From positions 1 through 32,110 of the forward strand of contig NZ_QEQF01000012.1 of assembly GCF_003253115.1 (NCBI RefSeq): a DNA stretch of 32,110 bases, read 5' to 3'. Positions 30,825 to 32,110 of the stretch are shown here, in pieces. The translations under genes were made by a program, and so were the position numbers. Each line of letters starts with the position of its first letter. Within the stretch, counting starts at the first letter, position 1. A model generated the notes under the pieces. That model was given only the letters and a program-made list of their open reading frames with translations, ran no database searches and was not told where the DNA came from. The DNA is from Haemophilus_A paraphrohaemolyticus_A. GTDB lineage: Bacteria > Pseudomonadota > Gammaproteobacteria > Enterobacterales > Pasteurellaceae.

Positions 30825-32110
30825 CTAAATTTCTGAAGAGAACGCAATTTCATCCATAATGTTATTCATATCTTGAATTGTATCGTCAAAAGTTGGAAGT
30901 TTGATTCCATCTATGTCATTAATTTCGCAAGCGTATAAGTTTACATAATTATCTTGACTTTTTGATAAGAATACATTAATTCTCGTTAAGTCCAGTAAAC
31001 TATTTAACTCATATTTCACATTGGATATTTTATTGATGTTTGGTAAAATATTTTTTCTACTATTTAATATACATAAAATAGATAATTCTTTTATAATATA
31101 ATCACTATGTGTTGTAATTAATATTTTTAGACCGCAATTTATTAATTTAGCAAAAAGTCTAGCTAACTTCCTTTGGTTTTCTGGATGTAGATTTAATTCA
31201 GGTTCATCTATTATTATTAGATCGCCCTCTTCTGCAAAAAATTTCAAATAAACACCTAAATCACATAAAGAACGAATAGAGCTAGAACTTTCCATCATTG
31301 ATAACTCTAAGCTCTCATTATGAGGAATAAATCTAACTTCTTCATTATCATCATCAATTAAATATTCCCCACCTATTAAATCCCTAAACTCATCAAGAAG
31401 ATAGTCGTGCTTTTTTATAAATGGGCTTAATTCTCTATATGTAAAAAATAAATCTTGAACAAACTTAAGATTATCTCTTATTGGTAAAGGATATGCACTA
31501 AATTTGTTTCTATTAGTTCCAGCAAATAAATCCTTAATAGACTTTTTGTTATAGAAAAACTCATCATAAACTCTACTTCTGGATAAGGTTATTTCCTTTT
31601 GAAAAAGTGAAATACCGCTTCTTTCAACGCTAGAAATAAAAGCATTTGGTATTTTATTTAGAATAACTTCCCTTATTATAGCTTTAATTTCATTATTAAT
31701 TGCGAAATAAAGTAAATCATAACTTAGCTCATCTTTATTTTTTAAACTTTCATTTTCTACACTTGTTTTTATTATAGAAAAATATTCATCCTCTTCTCTT
31801 TTTTTTATTTCAATTGCAAAACCGCCAAGAAAAGAAAGTCTATTAAAATGAATATCTTTTATATTAAAGTCATCTAATAATTTTAATGAAGAATCATTAA
31901 AAGCTTTATTTTTGCTAGAGAATAAATTAGGTATAGTTCTAGAGAGTTGTTGTGTCAAATCATCTTTAACAAAGTCTTTTAAACGATTTATTGATATTCT
32001 TACTTCTTCATCTTTAGAAGTCTCAAAAATCATTAAATCATCTTTAAAAAAATCTGATGTTTTAAATCTACGATTTTCAATAAAATCCATAAATCCATAT
32101 AAAGTATACG
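30825..32110 (-). CDS. ABC/AAA-type ATPase, 5' end beyond the window
   Basis: From the first ATG in view (32090) there are 421 residues, but the frame stays open to the window edge, reading YTLYGF before that Met. Visible ATPase motifs are an ABC-signature-like SMMESSSSIRSL (264-275), Walker B GDLIIIDEPELNLHPENQ (289-306) with the catalytic acid of DEPE, and the switch ITTHSDY (325-331). No Walker A is present in view; in SMC/RecF/OLD-like ATPases it lies about 40-60 residues in, and YTLYGF resembles the helix shortly after it. Most of the middle (about 30-250) would be the family's arm or insertion. No TOPRIM domain follows the switch, which argues against OLD/GajA proteins. It leads the two-gene operon. 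Confidence 0.8.
   Translation of the reverse strand, partial: YTLYGFMDFIENRRFKTSDFFKDDLMIFETSKDEEVRISINRLKDFVKDDLTQQLSRTIPNLFSSKNKAFNDSSLKLLDDFNIKDIHFNRLSFLGGFAIEIKKREEDEYFSIIKTSVENESLKNKDELSYDLLYFAINNEIKAIIREVILNKIPNAFISSVERSGISLFQKEITLSRSRVYDEFFYNKKSIKDLFAGTNRNKFSAYPLPIRDNLKFVQDLFFTYRELSPFIKKHDYLLDEFRDLIGGEYLIDDDNEEVRFIPHNESLELSMMESSSSIRSLCDLGVYLKFFAEEGDLIIIDEPELNLHPENQRKLARLFAKLINCGLKILITTHSDYIIKELSILCILNSRKNILPNINKISNVKYELNSLLDLTRINVFLSKSQDNYVNLYACEINDIDGIKLPTFDDTIQDMNNIMDEIAFSSEI

Noticed and set aside
30825..32090. Degenerate ATPase lacking Walker A
   Set aside because: The frame is open to the window edge, so the missing motif is better explained by truncation of the view.

Overview
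The window reads as a chromosomal segment of a Pasteurellaceae bacterium. Two lines support this. Copies of the 9-base DNA uptake signal core ACAAGCGGT (reverse ACCGCTTGT) are scattered on both strands, which is the form used by the Actinobacillus pleuropneumoniae / Mannheimia / Bibersteinia branch. The core proteins (MetJ, VacJ/MlaA, FtsN, RluC, QueH, YfcZ) also look like those of H. influenzae relatives. The exact genus is inference.

Layout. 1-172: 5S rRNA closing an rRNA operon, with its terminator. 285-4601: tpiA, an SLC13-type anion transporter, then mutM and hemH on the minus strand. 4808-5648: rpmH-rnpA-yidD, without dnaA before it or yidC after it. 5788-7634: two tandem paralogous EamA/DMT permeases (minus). 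7707-13558: rplU-rpmA (minus), divergent from ispB-queH, then fabD-fabG and brnQ; fabD and fabG are separated by a REP-type double palindrome. 13605-16057: a small membrane protein, panF, yhdT and metJ (minus); metJ has a clear promoter abutted by a met box. 16215-23874: mlaA (plus), ftsN, rsmJ, an M15 peptidase, dapE, a YffB-like protein, folP and rluC (minus), then mscS (plus). 23933-24331: a decayed VapC/FitB-type toxin-antitoxin pair. 24403-26955: citC without citrate lyase genes, gph, tRNA-Leu(UAA), tRNA-Gly(GCC) and a YfcZ-family gene. 27011-28213: an aromatic amino acid permease (minus).

From about 28.4 kb the character changes to accessory DNA: an IS1595-type transposase, about 560 bases of gene-free but hairpin-rich sequence, and a strongly AT-rich two-gene operon running off the right edge. 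That operon encodes an ABC/AAA-type ATPase, open at the window edge so its Walker A region is probably outside, followed 8 bases later by a roughly 200-residue protein with a PD-(D/E)XK-like nuclease core. This is the best candidate for a poorly described system, plausibly anti-phage or anti-plasmid defence. The architecture recalls RloAB/AbiL, PARIS and Septu, but the small partner does not look like their known effectors.

Most of the window is housekeeping metabolism (glycolysis, haem, isoprenoid, fatty acid, folate and lysine/peptidoglycan precursors), translation, division, envelope lipid balance and nutrient uptake. All identifications rest on reading motifs and remembered family sequences; no database search was run.
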